This document shows, piece by piece, positions 17,028-25,939 of a stretch of DNA of 64,000 nucleotides. The stretch's first letter is position 1. Every line of letters begins with the position of its first letter. The notes beneath the pieces are model-generated. The model was not told the origin of the DNA, ran no database searches, and saw only the letters and a program-made list of their open reading frames with translations. Source of the DNA: a virus; IMG/VR virus record IMGVR_UViG_3300044833_000092, positions 1 to 64,000 of that record; one strand, 5' to 3'. The position numbers and the translations under genes were made by a program.

Positions 17028-18353
17028 ATGCCGGTTCCGATTCAGACACTAAACCCCGACCAGCAACCACTCTGGCCGCAGGCGCAAAACTCTCCAGTCG
17101 GCCCGGATCAACAGCCGCTTCGCGGTCCACGCGATCCGCGCGAGGCGGTTATGAGTTACGGCCGGAGCGCCGAGGACTTAGGGGCTCCCGGCGCTCCGCT
17201 TGCGCCGCCCGCAGCGCCGCCGGCGGCACCGGCCCCGGCGGCGGCAGCGTCTCTGGCCGCAGCCGGCGGCCCCATGACGATCTACAACGGCACCAACCGG
17301 ACCGACGTGAACTTTCAACCGGCCGCCGGCGGCGGCGTGCAGGCGCAATCGATGACTGATCCCAACACCGGGGCGGTGTTTCAGCGCAGTCCCGCCGGCG
17401 GCTGGACGGTGCCGGGAGCCGGCGGCCCTGGCATGAGTTTCAACGATGCCCAGGCAGGAATCCAGGGTCAACAAGCCCAGCAGACGCTCAACCTGAACCG
17501 CGGCTTCCTGCCGAGTAACATGCAAGCCGGCATGGATCAGATTCTCCAGGGGATGCCGCCCGACATACGCAACACGCCTGGGGCCAGGGGCATGGCGATG
17601 GAGCAGATGAACAAGCAGGTTGGCCAGAATCAGGATTGGGCCAAGATCGGCCTAGGCCAAGGGGAATTGGATATCAAAAACCGCGGCCTCACCGAGGCTA
17701 CCGATCCGATGAAGGTGCTGCGCCAACAGGCCGCGATCGCCATTGGCCACGCTCCCGACAAAGCCAATGAAATTCTCCAAGGCATGAACACCGCGATGGA
17801 GTCCAAGATGGGCCAGCGCGTCTTGGGAGGGGGAGTGGGACCAATGCCCGGTGTTGGCCCGGCCGCCCCTGGCGTTGGCGGGCTCGCTCAGCCGGGCGTC
17901 AGTCAAGCCCCTGGGCAGTTGCCGCCGACGACGCTGGCTGGTGCCAATCCGGGTGCAACGCCGCGCAACAAGTTTGACTTGCAGAACGAGCAGGACGCGG
18001 CGTTCGGTCCGGAGTTGTCCGCGTCCGTGAGGGAGAATCCCACGATCGCCAATGGTACAGCGACGTTTCCAACATCAACGGCGGCGCTGTTGCAACAGGC
18101 GTATGTCTACGATCAGCAGCATCCAGGCTTCATGCAGCAGCACGGCAAGGCTTTGTTGGCCGCCATACGACAGCGGCGCGGCATCAACTCTCCCGAAGAA
18201 ACTGCGGGCGCTATGGGCAAGACTTATGGCGTTCTCGGCTATCCGTTGCTTGGAGATACGACTCCAGAAGACAAGGCTGGCGGCGCTTGGCGAGACGCCC
18301 TGGGCATGAAGAACGGCTTGCTCGGCAGTCGTGGTTCAGGTTTCCTCAAGTAG
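17028..18353 (+). CDS. internal virion-type protein
   Basis: A 441-residue protein starting MPVPIQTLNPDQQPLWPQ. The first 80 residues are Pro/Ala/Gln-rich, followed by a Gly/Asn region and a long helical section (residues about 150-255), then a Pro/Gly linker and a C-terminal helical domain. It has no recognised catalytic motif. The ribosome binding site AGGAG is fused to a family-B hairpin. Context suggests an ejection-type or tail-associated protein. Confidence 0.65.
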   Translation: MPVPIQTLNPDQQPLWPQAQNSPVGPDQQPLRGPRDPREAVMSYGRSAEDLGAPGAPLAPPAAPPAAPAPAAAASLAAAGGPMTIYNGTNRTDVNFQPAAGGGVQAQSMTDPNTGAVFQRSPAGGWTVPGAGGPGMSFNDAQAGIQGQQAQQTLNLNRGFLPSNMQAGMDQILQGMPPDIRNTPGARGMAMEQMNKQVGQNQDWAKIGLGQGELDIKNRGLTEATDPMKVLRQQAAIAIGHAPDKANEILQGMNTAMESKMGQRVLGGGVGPMPGVGPAAPGVGGLAQPGVSQAPGQLPPTTLAGANPGATPRNKFDLQNEQDAAFGPELSASVRENPTIANGTATFPTSTAALLQQAYVYDQQHPGFMQQHGKALLAAIRQRRGINSPEETAGAMGKTYGVLGYPLLGDTTPEDKAGGAWRDALGMKNGLLGSRGSGFLK

Positions 18354-18369
18354 CAGAGCAGGTGACACG

Positions 18370-18825
18370 ATGCCTAATTCTAACATTCCTCAAGCGCCGC
18401 CTCACGCCTTGCCGCCGGGCGGCAGGTTCGTTGAGCCTCCGTCTGCCGGCGGTCGGGTCATTCAACGATCGGCCGATGGAGGTTCCGTCAATGTCACGAT
18501 GCCTGACGGCACGCTGCATCAGTGGGATGCAAGCGGCCCGCGGGGCTCGGCCGGCCGATACTTGGGCTCCTCTGACGGCGGCCAGCCGCAAGCTGGCCAG
18601 ACTCAGTTGCCGTCGCCGCCAGCTGAAACCCAAGATCAGCAATTGACCCGCTTGGCGGCTTATCAGTTTGGCACCGCTAACAGATACTTGGCGAACGGGC
18701 CGCGTGTGCCGGGTCCGAGCGATGCGACTCTCGATGCCAATGCTGCTGGCTTATGGGACAAGGCGTTCGCGGCGGTTCCGCTGCAATTGAATCCGGCAGC
18801 GTTTGGCCTCGGAGGACCACAGTGA
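18370..18825 (+). CDS. small virion-region protein
   Basis: A 151-residue protein starting MPNSNIPQAPPHALPPGG; the start at 18370 follows GCAGGTGACACG. The N-terminus is Pro/Gly-rich, the centre holds GSVNVTMPDGTLHQW, and the end is helical. It lies in the internal-protein gene row. Function unknown. Confidence 0.6.
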   Translation: MPNSNIPQAPPHALPPGGRFVEPPSAGGRVIQRSADGGSVNVTMPDGTLHQWDASGPRGSAGRYLGSSDGGQPQAGQTQLPSPPAETQDQQLTRLAAYQFGTANRYLANGPRVPGPSDATLDANAAGLWDKAFAAVPLQLNPAAFGLGGPQ

Positions 18826-18874
18826 TGGCAGAAGAGAGTCAGTGGCTGACGAACCCACGATCGTCCAGTTTCAG

Positions 18875-18894
18875 GGTGGTGGAAATCCACCACC
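18875..18894 (+). repeat. family A palindromic repeat
   Basis: Exact core in the gap before the small membrane protein gene, about 18 bases before its start. Confidence 0.96.
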
Positions 18895-18912
18895 TGACCG
18901 GGAGGCTTGAGC

Positions 18913-19113
18913 GTGAACTACTGGATTCTGTTCGCGGTCGCCCTGGCCGGCATTCTCTTTGGGGATGCGATAGGCATGTACAGCGAGCGGCGGGCATGGA
19001 AGGCCCGCGGCGCTGGCAACGACATTGGCTCGCCCCACTACTGCGACGGAACGCTGTACTACGTCATCCGGTCACAGGTGTTCAACGATCGGTGTATTGT
19101 CAAAGTGCCATAA
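18913..19113 (+). CDS. small single-pass membrane protein
   Basis: A 66-residue protein. The GTG at 18913 is preferred because GGGAGG lies seven bases upstream; a TTG at 18907 would be only one base away. Residues 2-19 (NYWILFAVALAGILFGDA) form a transmembrane segment, followed by a basic stretch and a small domain with YCDGTLYYVI. A holin-like, spanin-like or phage-membrane role is possible; none is proven. Confidence 0.65.
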   Translation: MNYWILFAVALAGILFGDAIGMYSERRAWKARGAGNDIGSPHYCDGTLYYVIRSQVFNDRCIVKVP

Positions 19114-19128
19114 CCAAGGAGCCTCTCG

Positions 19129-19683
19129 ATGCCGCTTCCTCCGTTTCCTCCCGGTATGCCTCCCCCAGGTATGCCTCCTCCCGGTATGCCTCCTCCCGGT
19201 ATGCCTCCTCCCGGTATGCCTCCTCCCGGTATGCCGCCGCCGGGCATGATGCCGCCAGGGCTGGGGCCGCCGCCCCTGGGGCCTCCCGGTATGCCACCGC
19301 CTGGAATGGGTGGCCCTCCAGGGATGGGTGGCCCGCCTCCAGGCATGGGCGGCATGGGTGGCCCACCGATGGACCCGGCGCTTATGGCGATGCTGGCGTC
19401 TATGCCGCCCGACGACGGCCCCGGTGGCGAAGCCGGCGGGATCGGCGGCATGGACGGCTCGGGCATCGGCCCTCCCGGCTCGGGCGGCCAGCCGATGGAC
19501 CCGGCGGTCCTGCAAATGATCGAGCAACTGATCGGCCCTGGCGGCCCTGGCGGCCCCGTACAGGGGCCTCGCGGTCCGGCGGGCATTCCCCCAGGCCCGG
19601 CCCCTCCAGGCCAGGGACAGCCAACCAGTGCGTGGCAACAGGCCCTTATGGGACTCGGGGCAGGGCCAGGGCTTGGCCGCTGA
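19129..19683 (+). CDS. PPPGM-repeat protein
   Basis: A 184-residue protein with AAGGAG before the ATG. Residues about 8-42 are seven or so tandem PPPGM pentapeptides with nearly identical codons, followed by a Gly/Pro/Met-rich region and a short helix (PALMAMLASMP). Such repeats are probably disordered or collagen-like. The high nucleotide identity suggests recent slippage expansion. Role unknown; virion-associated by context. Confidence 0.65.
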   Translation: MPLPPFPPGMPPPGMPPPGMPPPGMPPPGMPPPGMPPPGMMPPGLGPPPLGPPGMPPPGMGGPPGMGGPPPGMGGMGGPPMDPALMAMLASMPPDDGPGGEAGGIGGMDGSGIGPPGSGGQPMDPAVLQMIEQLIGPGGPGGPVQGPRGPAGIPPGPAPPGQGQPTSAWQQALMGLGAGPGLGR

Positions 19684-19698
19684 CCCCCATATTTGCCA

Positions 19699-19776
19699 GC
19701 GCCACGCGACGATCTCCCTTGGGGGTAGCCTTGGCGTCCTCCAAGGGAGAAGTCGCGCCATAAGCGATCCTGGCGC
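19699..19776 (+). other. nested hairpin element, candidate structured RNA
   Basis: A short gap folds on paper into nested stems: outer GCGCCA/TGGCGC (19699-19704 with 19771-19776), middle CGCGAC/GTCGCG (19705-19710 with 19752-19757) and inner TCTCCCTTGG/CCAAGGGAGA (19713-19722 with 19741-19750). It belongs to neither repeat family. It lies directly before a nuclease-like gene and could be its leader, a terminator-like element or a separate RNA. Confidence 0.5.
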
Positions 19777-19805
19777 AACTGTGGGCATGTTAAGATGGGT
19801 AGAAT

Positions 19806-20213
19806 ATGGGAGTGGAACCGGCGATCGCCGAATCAGTGTGTGGCTTTTGCCAACAAAAGTTCATTCATCGCGTCGGTGAGCCACGGCGGTTTTGTTCGCC
19901 TGAGTGCCGCAGAGCAGAGAAGGCTTTGCAGCAATCCGTAAAACTGTCAAGTGGCAGCGCTGGCGCGGTTAATGAGCTTATCGTTTCGGCTGATCTGTTG
20001 CGTCGCGGATATCATATCTTCCGGGCGATTAGCCCAAGTTGTCCGTGCGACTTAGTGCTACTGCACGGCGGCCGATGTTGGCGAGTTGAGGTTACGACCG
20101 CCTACGAAAATATGGACGGCAGGATCGTTGTTACCAAGCATAAGCCGGACAGATATGATATTATCGCCGGCGTACTGCCTGACGGCACGATTCATTATTC
20201 GTCGTTGCCATAA
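19806..20213 (+). CDS. PD-(D/E)XK-like nuclease with zinc knuckle
   Basis: A 135-residue protein. The N-terminus has CxxC at 12-15 and CxxxC at 30-34, a likely zinc site. It is followed by GAVNELIVSADLLRRGY with E57, then CDLVLL with D82 and WRVEVTT with E95 and T97. This E...D...ExT spacing fits the PD-(D/E)XK fold of Holliday-junction resolvase-like and homing endonucleases, with Thr replacing the usual Lys. Its base composition looks more AT-rich than its neighbours. It may be a homing-type insertion in the virion operon. Confidence 0.55.
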   Translation: MGVEPAIAESVCGFCQQKFIHRVGEPRRFCSPECRRAEKALQQSVKLSSGSAGAVNELIVSADLLRRGYHIFRAISPSCPCDLVLLHGGRCWRVEVTTAYENMDGRIVVTKHKPDRYDIIAGVLPDGTIHYSSLP

Positions 20214-20214
20214 G

Positions 20215-20234
20215 GGTGGTGGAAATCCACCACC
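20215..20234 (+). repeat. family A palindromic repeat
   Basis: Exact core two bases after the nuclease stop; directly abuts a family-B element. Confidence 0.96.
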
Positions 20235-20254
20235 CTATTGCGGCGCACCAATAG
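20235..20254 (+). repeat. family B hairpin overlapping a ribosome binding site
   Basis: Exact core followed by GAG, giving AGGAG for the ATG at 20264. It touches the family-A copy with no gap. Confidence 0.95.
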
Positions 20255-20263
20255 GAGTTTTCT

Positions 20264-23200
20264 ATGTCGGTTGACTTCGACTCTCTCGTCGCCGATCCGT
20301 TCACTTACATCCGCAACAAACAAGCGATGGATCAACAGGCGGCCGCGGAACAGGACGCTGCCAACAAGAGCGCGATCGCGCAGCCGATGGGCCCGCAAGA
20401 GCAAGACGGTTTGCTCAAGCAGATGCTCGGGGCCGGAGCCTCGGGCCTGGGCTTCGTCGGCGGCACGCTCGGCAAGCTCTTCGGCGGCCGTGCCATCCGG
20501 GCCGGGCTCCAGGGCCTGACCGGCGGACCCATGAACTGGCGGGAACTGGCCAGCGTGATCCCCGGCTCCGACATTACCGGCCTCACCGATCCGGAACAGA
20601 CCGTCACTGGCCGCAACCTGCTCGATCAGTGGGGCATGACTTCGCCGACGACTCAGGACCAGCGCGGCACGTTCCAGTTGTCGGACCTGGCTGGCCCAGC
20701 CGTCGAAGCGGCCCTGGACCCGGCGACCTACCTGGCCTTCGGCGCTGGGGCCTCGACCAAGGCGGGACAGGCGGCCGAGCGGCTCGGGGTGCTGCCCAAG
20801 ACGACGGCGGCCCGGATCGCCGGCTACACAGCGCCGGAGCAGATTGCCGCCAAGATGGGCATGACGCCGGCGGCCGCGGCTGCAAAAGCGGCCGAGGTTG
20901 GCGTCGATCTGAAGAGTCTGGTCGGCAAGCCGCTCGGCGGACTTGTCGGCTTAAAATTGCCGTTCACGACGGCCGCGGATTCCGGGGCCATTCTCGGCAC
21001 CGGCCCCTGGGCGCAGAAGGCGGCCGAAACGATCGGCACGCCATTCAAGTGGCTCGGCTCGACCAGGGCGGCCGACTACGCTCGGGCCATGTTCAACCCG
21101 GAGGCGCAGGGTCAGCCGTACGCCAGCACGCAAGCGGAACTGATTGCCCAGGCCCCGTACACACGCACCGCCGGCGAGAACCTGCGGCGTGGGATCGGCG
21201 AGGCATACGATCCGCTCTTGGACTTCCGGGCCGCCGGTACGCTGCCGCCGGAGTATGCTCCGATGGTGCGCGGCGCTGCTGAGGGCTTCGGCGTCCCAGG
21301 CCCGCAGCTTGAGGGTGTGAGCGATGCCATCGCCCAAGCGGCCGCCCAGGCGAGCGCCTTGAAGGATGCCGCTCGCCAGCGCTTCGAGTCCGCCGGCGGC
21401 CAGATCAGTTCTTGGGGCAGCGTGTTCCCAGACGTGCAGCACTTCCCACGCTCGCCGACTCCGCTCGAAGTGCAGAGCCCCATCTTCCGCGGCAGCGGTC
21501 CTACGGAGAACCTGGGCAAGCAGTTCTACGCCGGCGTGCCCAACGCCATCCAGCGCAAGGATATTCTCGACTTGCCGGGCGGCACCGCTCAGGTCAACGA
21601 GTTGGTGCGGAACCCGGCGATCGGCACCAGTGCCCGCACCATCGGGGCCGCCCCCGGCTCGCCGCTCGACAAGCTTATGAACGTGCCCGGTCACGCCGAC
21701 GCCATCACCGCCAAGCTCCAGGCGGCTATGGGAGCTTTCGCCCCGGCCGACCAGTTGCAGATGCAGGCGCTCATGGCGGCCGACAAGGCGGGCTCTTTGG
21801 CCCCGGCCGACGCCGTGATCCTCGACGGGCTCCGCAAACAGTATCTGGCCAGCCGCGCTGCGATGATGGGTACGATCCGCGAGGACGTGCTTGGCATGAA
21901 GCCGGTGGACGTGACGCAATTGCTGGCGCTACGCAAGGCTCCTGGCCCACTGACGGCCGCGGACGCGGCCCGCTTGGCTGAGCTGGAAGGTATGGAGGCG
22001 AACGCCCGCATGATCGGCGGCCGCATGAGCCGCATGTATGCCGAGCGGGCCACTGGCACCCTGGGCGATCCGGCGGCCGATATCATCCCCGGCGTCAGTA
22101 GGAGCTTGCAAGACCGGGCGGCCGAAGAGTACCTGCGCTCGCAAGTGTTCCAGCTCGATCCGCAGCGGCTCGCCGAGTTGACCAACGAGGCCGGGCTCGA
22201 TCCTGGCAGCGTGGCCGCCTGGGCCTCCTCGAAGCCTTCCGAGCGGGCCGCCACTCTCCAAGGACTCCAGATGCCGGGTAAGTCTGGCGTCGGTAATCTC
22301 ATCAGCGAGACGGGTAGGATACTTACGCCGGCGGAGGCGCAGGAGCTTCTTTCGTCCGGCCACTTGGATCGCATCGCCCGGCCGCTGGCCAAGTACCTTG
22401 GCCAGCTCGATCCGCAGCGGCAGACGCGCGGCCTGTTCTCCAACGATCCGTTCTCCGACTTGCTCCGATACGGCGAGTCGATGGTCAAGGGCACTGAGAA
22501 AGCCGACGTGGTGACGAACGTGCTGGGCCGCAACGCTGCCTTCGGCGGGGCTGGCAACGTCAAACTCCAGCCGCTCTTGAAGGAGTTGAAGCTCAATACG
22601 CCAGTGGCGCAAGCCAGGATCATGGAGCAGATGAATGCCGCCGGCGGCTTGCCCGGCGGCGTTGCCGGCAAGCTCGGGGACATTGGCAAGGCCAGGGTGA
22701 GTCCGCAGATTGCCGAGGCCATTCAGGCGCTCAACCCGCGCACCAAGATGCCGGAGTACATCAAGCCGACGCTCGCGGCCATCGATCAGGCCACCGGGGC
22801 CACCCGCGCCGCTCTGACCTATCCCTGGCCGTCGTTCCACGTCCGCAACCTTGTGACCGATGAAGTCAACTCTCTGATGCGCGTTGGACCCGGCGGCATC
22901 AAGTGGGGGCCGACGGCGCAGGCGCTGAGCCAGGGCAAGAACCCCGAAGCGCTGTTGAGTCTGCCGATGATCCAGCGGCTGGGCATCACAGACCCGGCCG
23001 AAGCGGCTCGTGTCGTTGGCCGCGAGGCGTTCGCTACCCAGGCGTTCGGCCGCGGCCAGGGCCGGCTGACCACTGAGGGGATGCAGTCGGCCGAGCGTGG
23101 CATTCTGCCGGCGATCCCCGGCGCGATTCCTTCGGCATCCCTGGCCGACATTGGCAGCGGCAAGGTACTGCCCAAGGATTGGAGCTTCAACCCGGCCAGG

Positions 23201-24154
23201 ACCGAGGGCATCCTTGGCCAGACCGAGACGAAGTTTGCTCCTGGCGTACTCGGCCGAACCGCGGCCGATTGGGAGGATACCACCGCTCGCGGCGGCTTGT
23301 TCCTGCACTTGCTGGAACAGGACTACACTCCCGCGGCCGCTCGGGCCATTGTCGATAAGACCGTCTACGGCGGCGCTCAGTTCACGCCGTTCGAGAAAGG
23401 TTTCGTGCGCCGGCTGATGCCGTTCTACGGCTACACCAAGTACGTCATTCCCCAGCAGTTGACCAACATCGCCAATTACCCTGGCGGCCTTGCTGCCCAG
23501 GGCATCCGCATGGCCAATGCCCAGCGGGATCAGGCCGGCTACCTGCCGGAGTATCTTGCTGGCGGCTTGGCCATCCCGATCGGCCAGCAGGAGGACGGCA
23601 CGCAACGCTACCTCTCCAAGCTCGACATGCCGTGGGAAATGCCGTTCAACATGGTGAAGCCGGGCGGTAACGTATCCTCGACCATCACCGGCACCGGCAT
23701 GGGCCTCCTGGGCCAGATGAATCCATTGCTCAAGGGCGCTCTGGAGGTTGCGACCAATCGTCAGTTCTACACTGGCCGCGATCTGGATACGCTTCAGCGC
23801 ACGCTGACCGGCGTGCCGGCGATCGACAACCTGTTCTACAACAGTCCGGCAGCGCGCGTTTTGACGACCGGCGGCACTCTGGCCGACGTGCGCAAGGACG
23901 TGCCAACGAAGCTGCTGGGATTGACGACGGGAGTTAAGCTGACCGATGTAGACATGAACCGCGAGCGTGCCTTTGGTACGCTCGCGGCCGTGAAGGATTA
24001 TTTGGCTCACGATCCAAACGCTGCCCAGCACGTCAACTACACACCGGCGAAGGGGCAGGAGTTAACGCCCCAAGAAGTGCAGGTGTTCCAGTTGCTCAAG
24101 CAGTTGCAGGCCCAGGCGACTCACGCCGCGGCCGCGGCCAAGAAGGGCGGATAG
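20264..24154 (+). CDS. very large internal virion / polyvalent-type protein
   Basis: A 1296-residue, largely helical protein, by far the longest here. The N-terminal ~110 residues have Gly/Ala-rich hydrophobic segments. The C-terminal third contains YPWPSFHVRNLVTDEVNSLM and RRLMPFYGYTKYVIPQQ, phrases typical of large phage polyvalent or internal virion proteins in which a segment follows the packed DNA into the cell. No transglycosylase signature is evident. It closes the plus-strand virion cluster and converges on the minus-strand genes with two bases between stops. Confidence 0.65.
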   Translation: MSVDFDSLVADPFTYIRNKQAMDQQAAAEQDAANKSAIAQPMGPQEQDGLLKQMLGAGASGLGFVGGTLGKLFGGRAIRAGLQGLTGGPMNWRELASVIPGSDITGLTDPEQTVTGRNLLDQWGMTSPTTQDQRGTFQLSDLAGPAVEAALDPATYLAFGAGASTKAGQAAERLGVLPKTTAARIAGYTAPEQIAAKMGMTPAAAAAKAAEVGVDLKSLVGKPLGGLVGLKLPFTTAADSGAILGTGPWAQKAAETIGTPFKWLGSTRAADYARAMFNPEAQGQPYASTQAELIAQAPYTRTAGENLRRGIGEAYDPLLDFRAAGTLPPEYAPMVRGAAEGFGVPGPQLEGVSDAIAQAAAQASALKDAARQRFESAGGQISSWGSVFPDVQHFPRSPTPLEVQSPIFRGSGPTENLGKQFYAGVPNAIQRKDILDLPGGTAQVNELVRNPAIGTSARTIGAAPGSPLDKLMNVPGHADAITAKLQAAMGAFAPADQLQMQALMAADKAGSLAPADAVILDGLRKQYLASRAAMMGTIREDVLGMKPVDVTQLLALRKAPGPLTAADAARLAELEGMEANARMIGGRMSRMYAERATGTLGDPAADIIPGVSRSLQDRAAEEYLRSQVFQLDPQRLAELTNEAGLDPGSVAAWASSKPSERAATLQGLQMPGKSGVGNLISETGRILTPAEAQELLSSGHLDRIARPLAKYLGQLDPQRQTRGLFSNDPFSDLLRYGESMVKGTEKADVVTNVLGRNAAFGGAGNVKLQPLLKELKLNTPVAQARIMEQMNAAGGLPGGVAGKLGDIGKARVSPQIAEAIQALNPRTKMPEYIKPTLAAIDQATGATRAALTYPWPSFHVRNLVTDEVNSLMRVGPGGIKWGPTAQALSQGKNPEALLSLPMIQRLGITDPAEAARVVGREAFATQAFGRGQGRLTTEGMQSAERGILPAIPGAIPSASLADIGSGKVLPKDWSFNPARTEGILGQTETKFAPGVLGRTAADWEDTTARGGLFLHLLEQDYTPAAARAIVDKTVYGGAQFTPFEKGFVRRLMPFYGYTKYVIPQQLTNIANYPGGLAAQGIRMANAQRDQAGYLPEYLAGGLAIPIGQQEDGTQRYLSKLDMPWEMPFNMVKPGGNVSSTITGTGMGLLGQMNPLLKGALEVATNRQFYTGRDLDTLQRTLTGVPAIDNLFYNSPAARVLTTGGTLADVRKDVPTKLLGLTTGVKLTDVDMNRERAFGTLAAVKDYLAHDPNAAQHVNYTPAKGQELTPQEVQVFQLLKQLQAQATHAAAAAKKGG

Positions 24155-24156
24155 GC

Positions 24157-24507
24157 TCACGACTCCGGCGCAAGGACCGCGGTGACTGCAATGTCGTAGA
24201 AGCTCCCGTCGCCCAGCAAGTCAATTCCCAGGCCGACAGCGCGGAAGAGCGGCGTGCAGCGATAGCTCAAGACCGCGCTATTGGCCAAGCCGTCGCCGAA
24301 GCGGACGACGTAGCCGTTGGCACCACCGACGCACTCGATGGTGTAACTGCCGCCGAGAATGCCCCAGGAGTCGTTGCCGCTCCCGCCGGAGGGCGGCATG
24401 AGCCAAGGTAGCTGGTCGATCCGGTCGGGGTGTTCGCCATCGACGCTGGTTATGTTCACGTTCAACGAGACAGTGGAGTCGATGAGTGGACACGCAGCAG
24501 CACGCAT
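24157..24507 (-). CDS. small unknown protein, last minus-strand gene
   Basis: A 116-residue protein starting MRAAACPLIDSTVSLNV, with GGAGG seven bases before the ATG. Beta-rich sequence (GSYTIECVGGANGYVVRF) suggests a compact beta-sandwich. The frame continues upstream through a repeat, but that part lacks a start signal. It is the last gene of the leftward row and abuts the opposite-strand virion gene. Confidence 0.65.
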   Translation of the reverse strand: MRAAACPLIDSTVSLNVNITSVDGEHPDRIDQLPWLMPPSGGSGNDSWGILGGSYTIECVGGANGYVVRFGDGLANSAVLSYRCTPLFRAVGLGIDLLGDGSFYDIAVTAVLAPES

Positions 24508-24630
24508 AATGAGTCCTCCAAGAATGGGCCGGGAAATGACGATGGCGGGGATGTTGCCGAGGCACCCCCGCCACCTAGCGTTCCTATTCCGATACCGACC
24601 GGAAGTCAGAGCGCTGAGAACAGTATAGCA

Positions 24631-24660
24631 ACAAGGGTGGTGGAAATCCACCACCCTTGT
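24631..24660 (+). repeat. family A palindrome with complementary flanks
   Basis: Core at 24636-24655 flanked by ACAAG and CTTGT, giving a 14-bp stem. A TATACT box follows on the minus strand at about 24619-24624, so a terminator-promoter junction is possible. Confidence 0.96.
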
Positions 24661-24661
24661 T

Positions 24662-24925
24662 TTACTTCACCCGCCTGGGCGAACCGTCCGGCATGGCGAT
24701 GCCCGACAGTTGCGTTGAGCCGGCATCCTCGGGACCGTTGTAGACAGGCCAGAGCCCGCTCAGCAGCGTGCCGCAGCGTGGACAAGTGTGGCAATGGAAG
24801 TCGTTGGCGCAGCTATCAGCGTGCTGCCAGACGTGGCCGCACTTTTGGTTGCTGCACTTGTGCTTGTGAATGCTCACTTTCAGCGGCTCAGTCTGAACCT
24901 TCTTGGGCTTCGCTGCTCTCGGCAT
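24662..24925 (-). CDS. zinc-ribbon-like small protein
   Basis: An 87-residue protein starting MPRAAKPKKVQTEPLK. The ATG at 24925 has AGGAAGG nine bases upstream; an ATG three codons earlier abuts that site and is less likely. Cys and His residues are arranged HKCSNQKCGHVW and HCHTCPRCG, a probable zinc ribbon. It may bind nucleic acid or a host protein. A family-B hairpin lies in its leader. Confidence 0.7.
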   Translation of the reverse strand: MPRAAKPKKVQTEPLKVSIHKHKCSNQKCGHVWQHADSCANDFHCHTCPRCGTLLSGLWPVYNGPEDAGSTQLSGIAMPDGSPRRVK

Positions 24926-24951
24926 AGCTGCCATCCTTCCTGTTGGCCTTC

Positions 24952-24971
24952 CTATTGGTGCGCCGCAATAG
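24952..24971 (-). repeat. family B hairpin in a leader
   Basis: Reads CTATTGCGGCGCACCAATAG on the minus strand and is followed by GAAGG. It lies between the stop of the upstream gene (24973) and the zinc-ribbon-like gene. Confidence 0.95.
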
Positions 24972-24972
24972 C

Positions 24973-25590
24973 CTAGAGCCCCAGGGCCTCGGCCAAGTTC
25001 GTGACCAGCTCGTCGCCGACGATCGTGCCTCCCACCGCCTTGGCCCGGCGCTCCGTCTCTACCACGGCGCGTACGCTGGCCAGCATAGCTTCCACGGTCC
25101 GCAGTTTCTTGGTGACTTGGCGTTCGGCCTCATGGGCCGCCGTGGCTGAGGCGGCGTGGTAGTGGTAGGCCGCCTCACACTGATCGAGCAACCTGACGAT
25201 CGTGTCGCCGGCGGCGTAGGTCGGGCCGCCGCCGAGGACAAAGCGCAGATCGTGCAGGGCGGCCAGCGGCGTGGGCGGCACAAGCTGCGGCACGACCAGC
25301 AAGCCGGTCATGGGGGCCAATCGCCTCATCGCTTCGGTGATGGCTTCGGCGATGCGGTACAAGTCCGTGGGCGTGAATGCCCCGTCGCAGACGGCCTCGC
25401 CGTCCGGCGTCAGCTCGACGGTATCGCCTGTGTCGCTCTCGTCGTCCCATTCCTTGAGAAGCTCGTTGCGCACCTGCTCGCACGCGGAGTATATCTCTGG
25501 CCCCCATTTTGCCTGAACAGGGGCAATGTCGGCTAGAGCTTCGGCGTCCTCATCGGACAAACTGCCAGATGGAATCTGTTCGTCGGCCAT
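24973..25590 (-). CDS. unknown early-region protein
   Basis: A 205-residue acidic protein starting MADEQIPSGSLSDEDAE, with GGAG eight bases before the ATG. It is mainly helical; the C-terminal half (ATAAHEAERQVTKKLRTVEA) may form a coiled coil. No motif recognised. Confidence 0.75.
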   Translation of the reverse strand: MADEQIPSGSLSDEDAEALADIAPVQAKWGPEIYSACEQVRNELLKEWDDESDTGDTVELTPDGEAVCDGAFTPTDLYRIAEAITEAMRRLAPMTGLLVVPQLVPPTPLAALHDLRFVLGGGPTYAAGDTIVRLLDQCEAAYHYHAASATAAHEAERQVTKKLRTVEAMLASVRAVVETERRAKAVGGTIVGDELVTNLAEALGL

Positions 25591-25704
25591 TTGTCTTGCT
25601 CCGTTAGGTGTGAAAATGGTCCCCGGTTGGTCGCATTTATTTGCTCCGCTTCACCCATAGGTAGCGACTGCGGATAACCTTTCGGTACAACCGGGGCCGG
25701 GCAT

Positions 25705-25923
25705 CTACTTGCGAACCTTGATCGTGCAAAGGCCCTTGCGGGCTGGAATCTCGTCGCCCTTGACCCACTTGCCGGCGCTGCTGAGGCCGTCAACGCTCTC
25801 CTGATCCAGCTTGACGGGATACCATTCGTCCTTCTCTGTGTCGAATGCTTCAAGGGCCACGGCGTCGTAAGTGCCCTTGCGCTTGTCCGTGACTGTCAGC
25901 TTGTCGCCCTTCTTAACCTTCAT
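25705..25923 (-). CDS. small basic beta-barrel-like protein
   Basis: A 72-residue protein starting MKVKKGDKLTVTDKRKG, with GAGGAGG five bases before the ATG. Length, Lys content and alternating hydrophobics suggest an SH3-like or OB-like barrel. A nucleic-acid or protein-binding role is possible. Function unknown. Confidence 0.75.
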   Translation of the reverse strand: MKVKKGDKLTVTDKRKGTYDAVALEAFDTEKDEWYPVKLDQESVDGLSSAGKWVKGDEIPARKGLCTIKVRK

Positions 25924-25939
25924 CGCAACCTCCTCTTGG

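Noticed and set aside
19129-19400. CRISPR-like or satellite repeat.
   Set aside because: The repeated bases encode tandem PPPGM residues in one open frame with a ribosome site.
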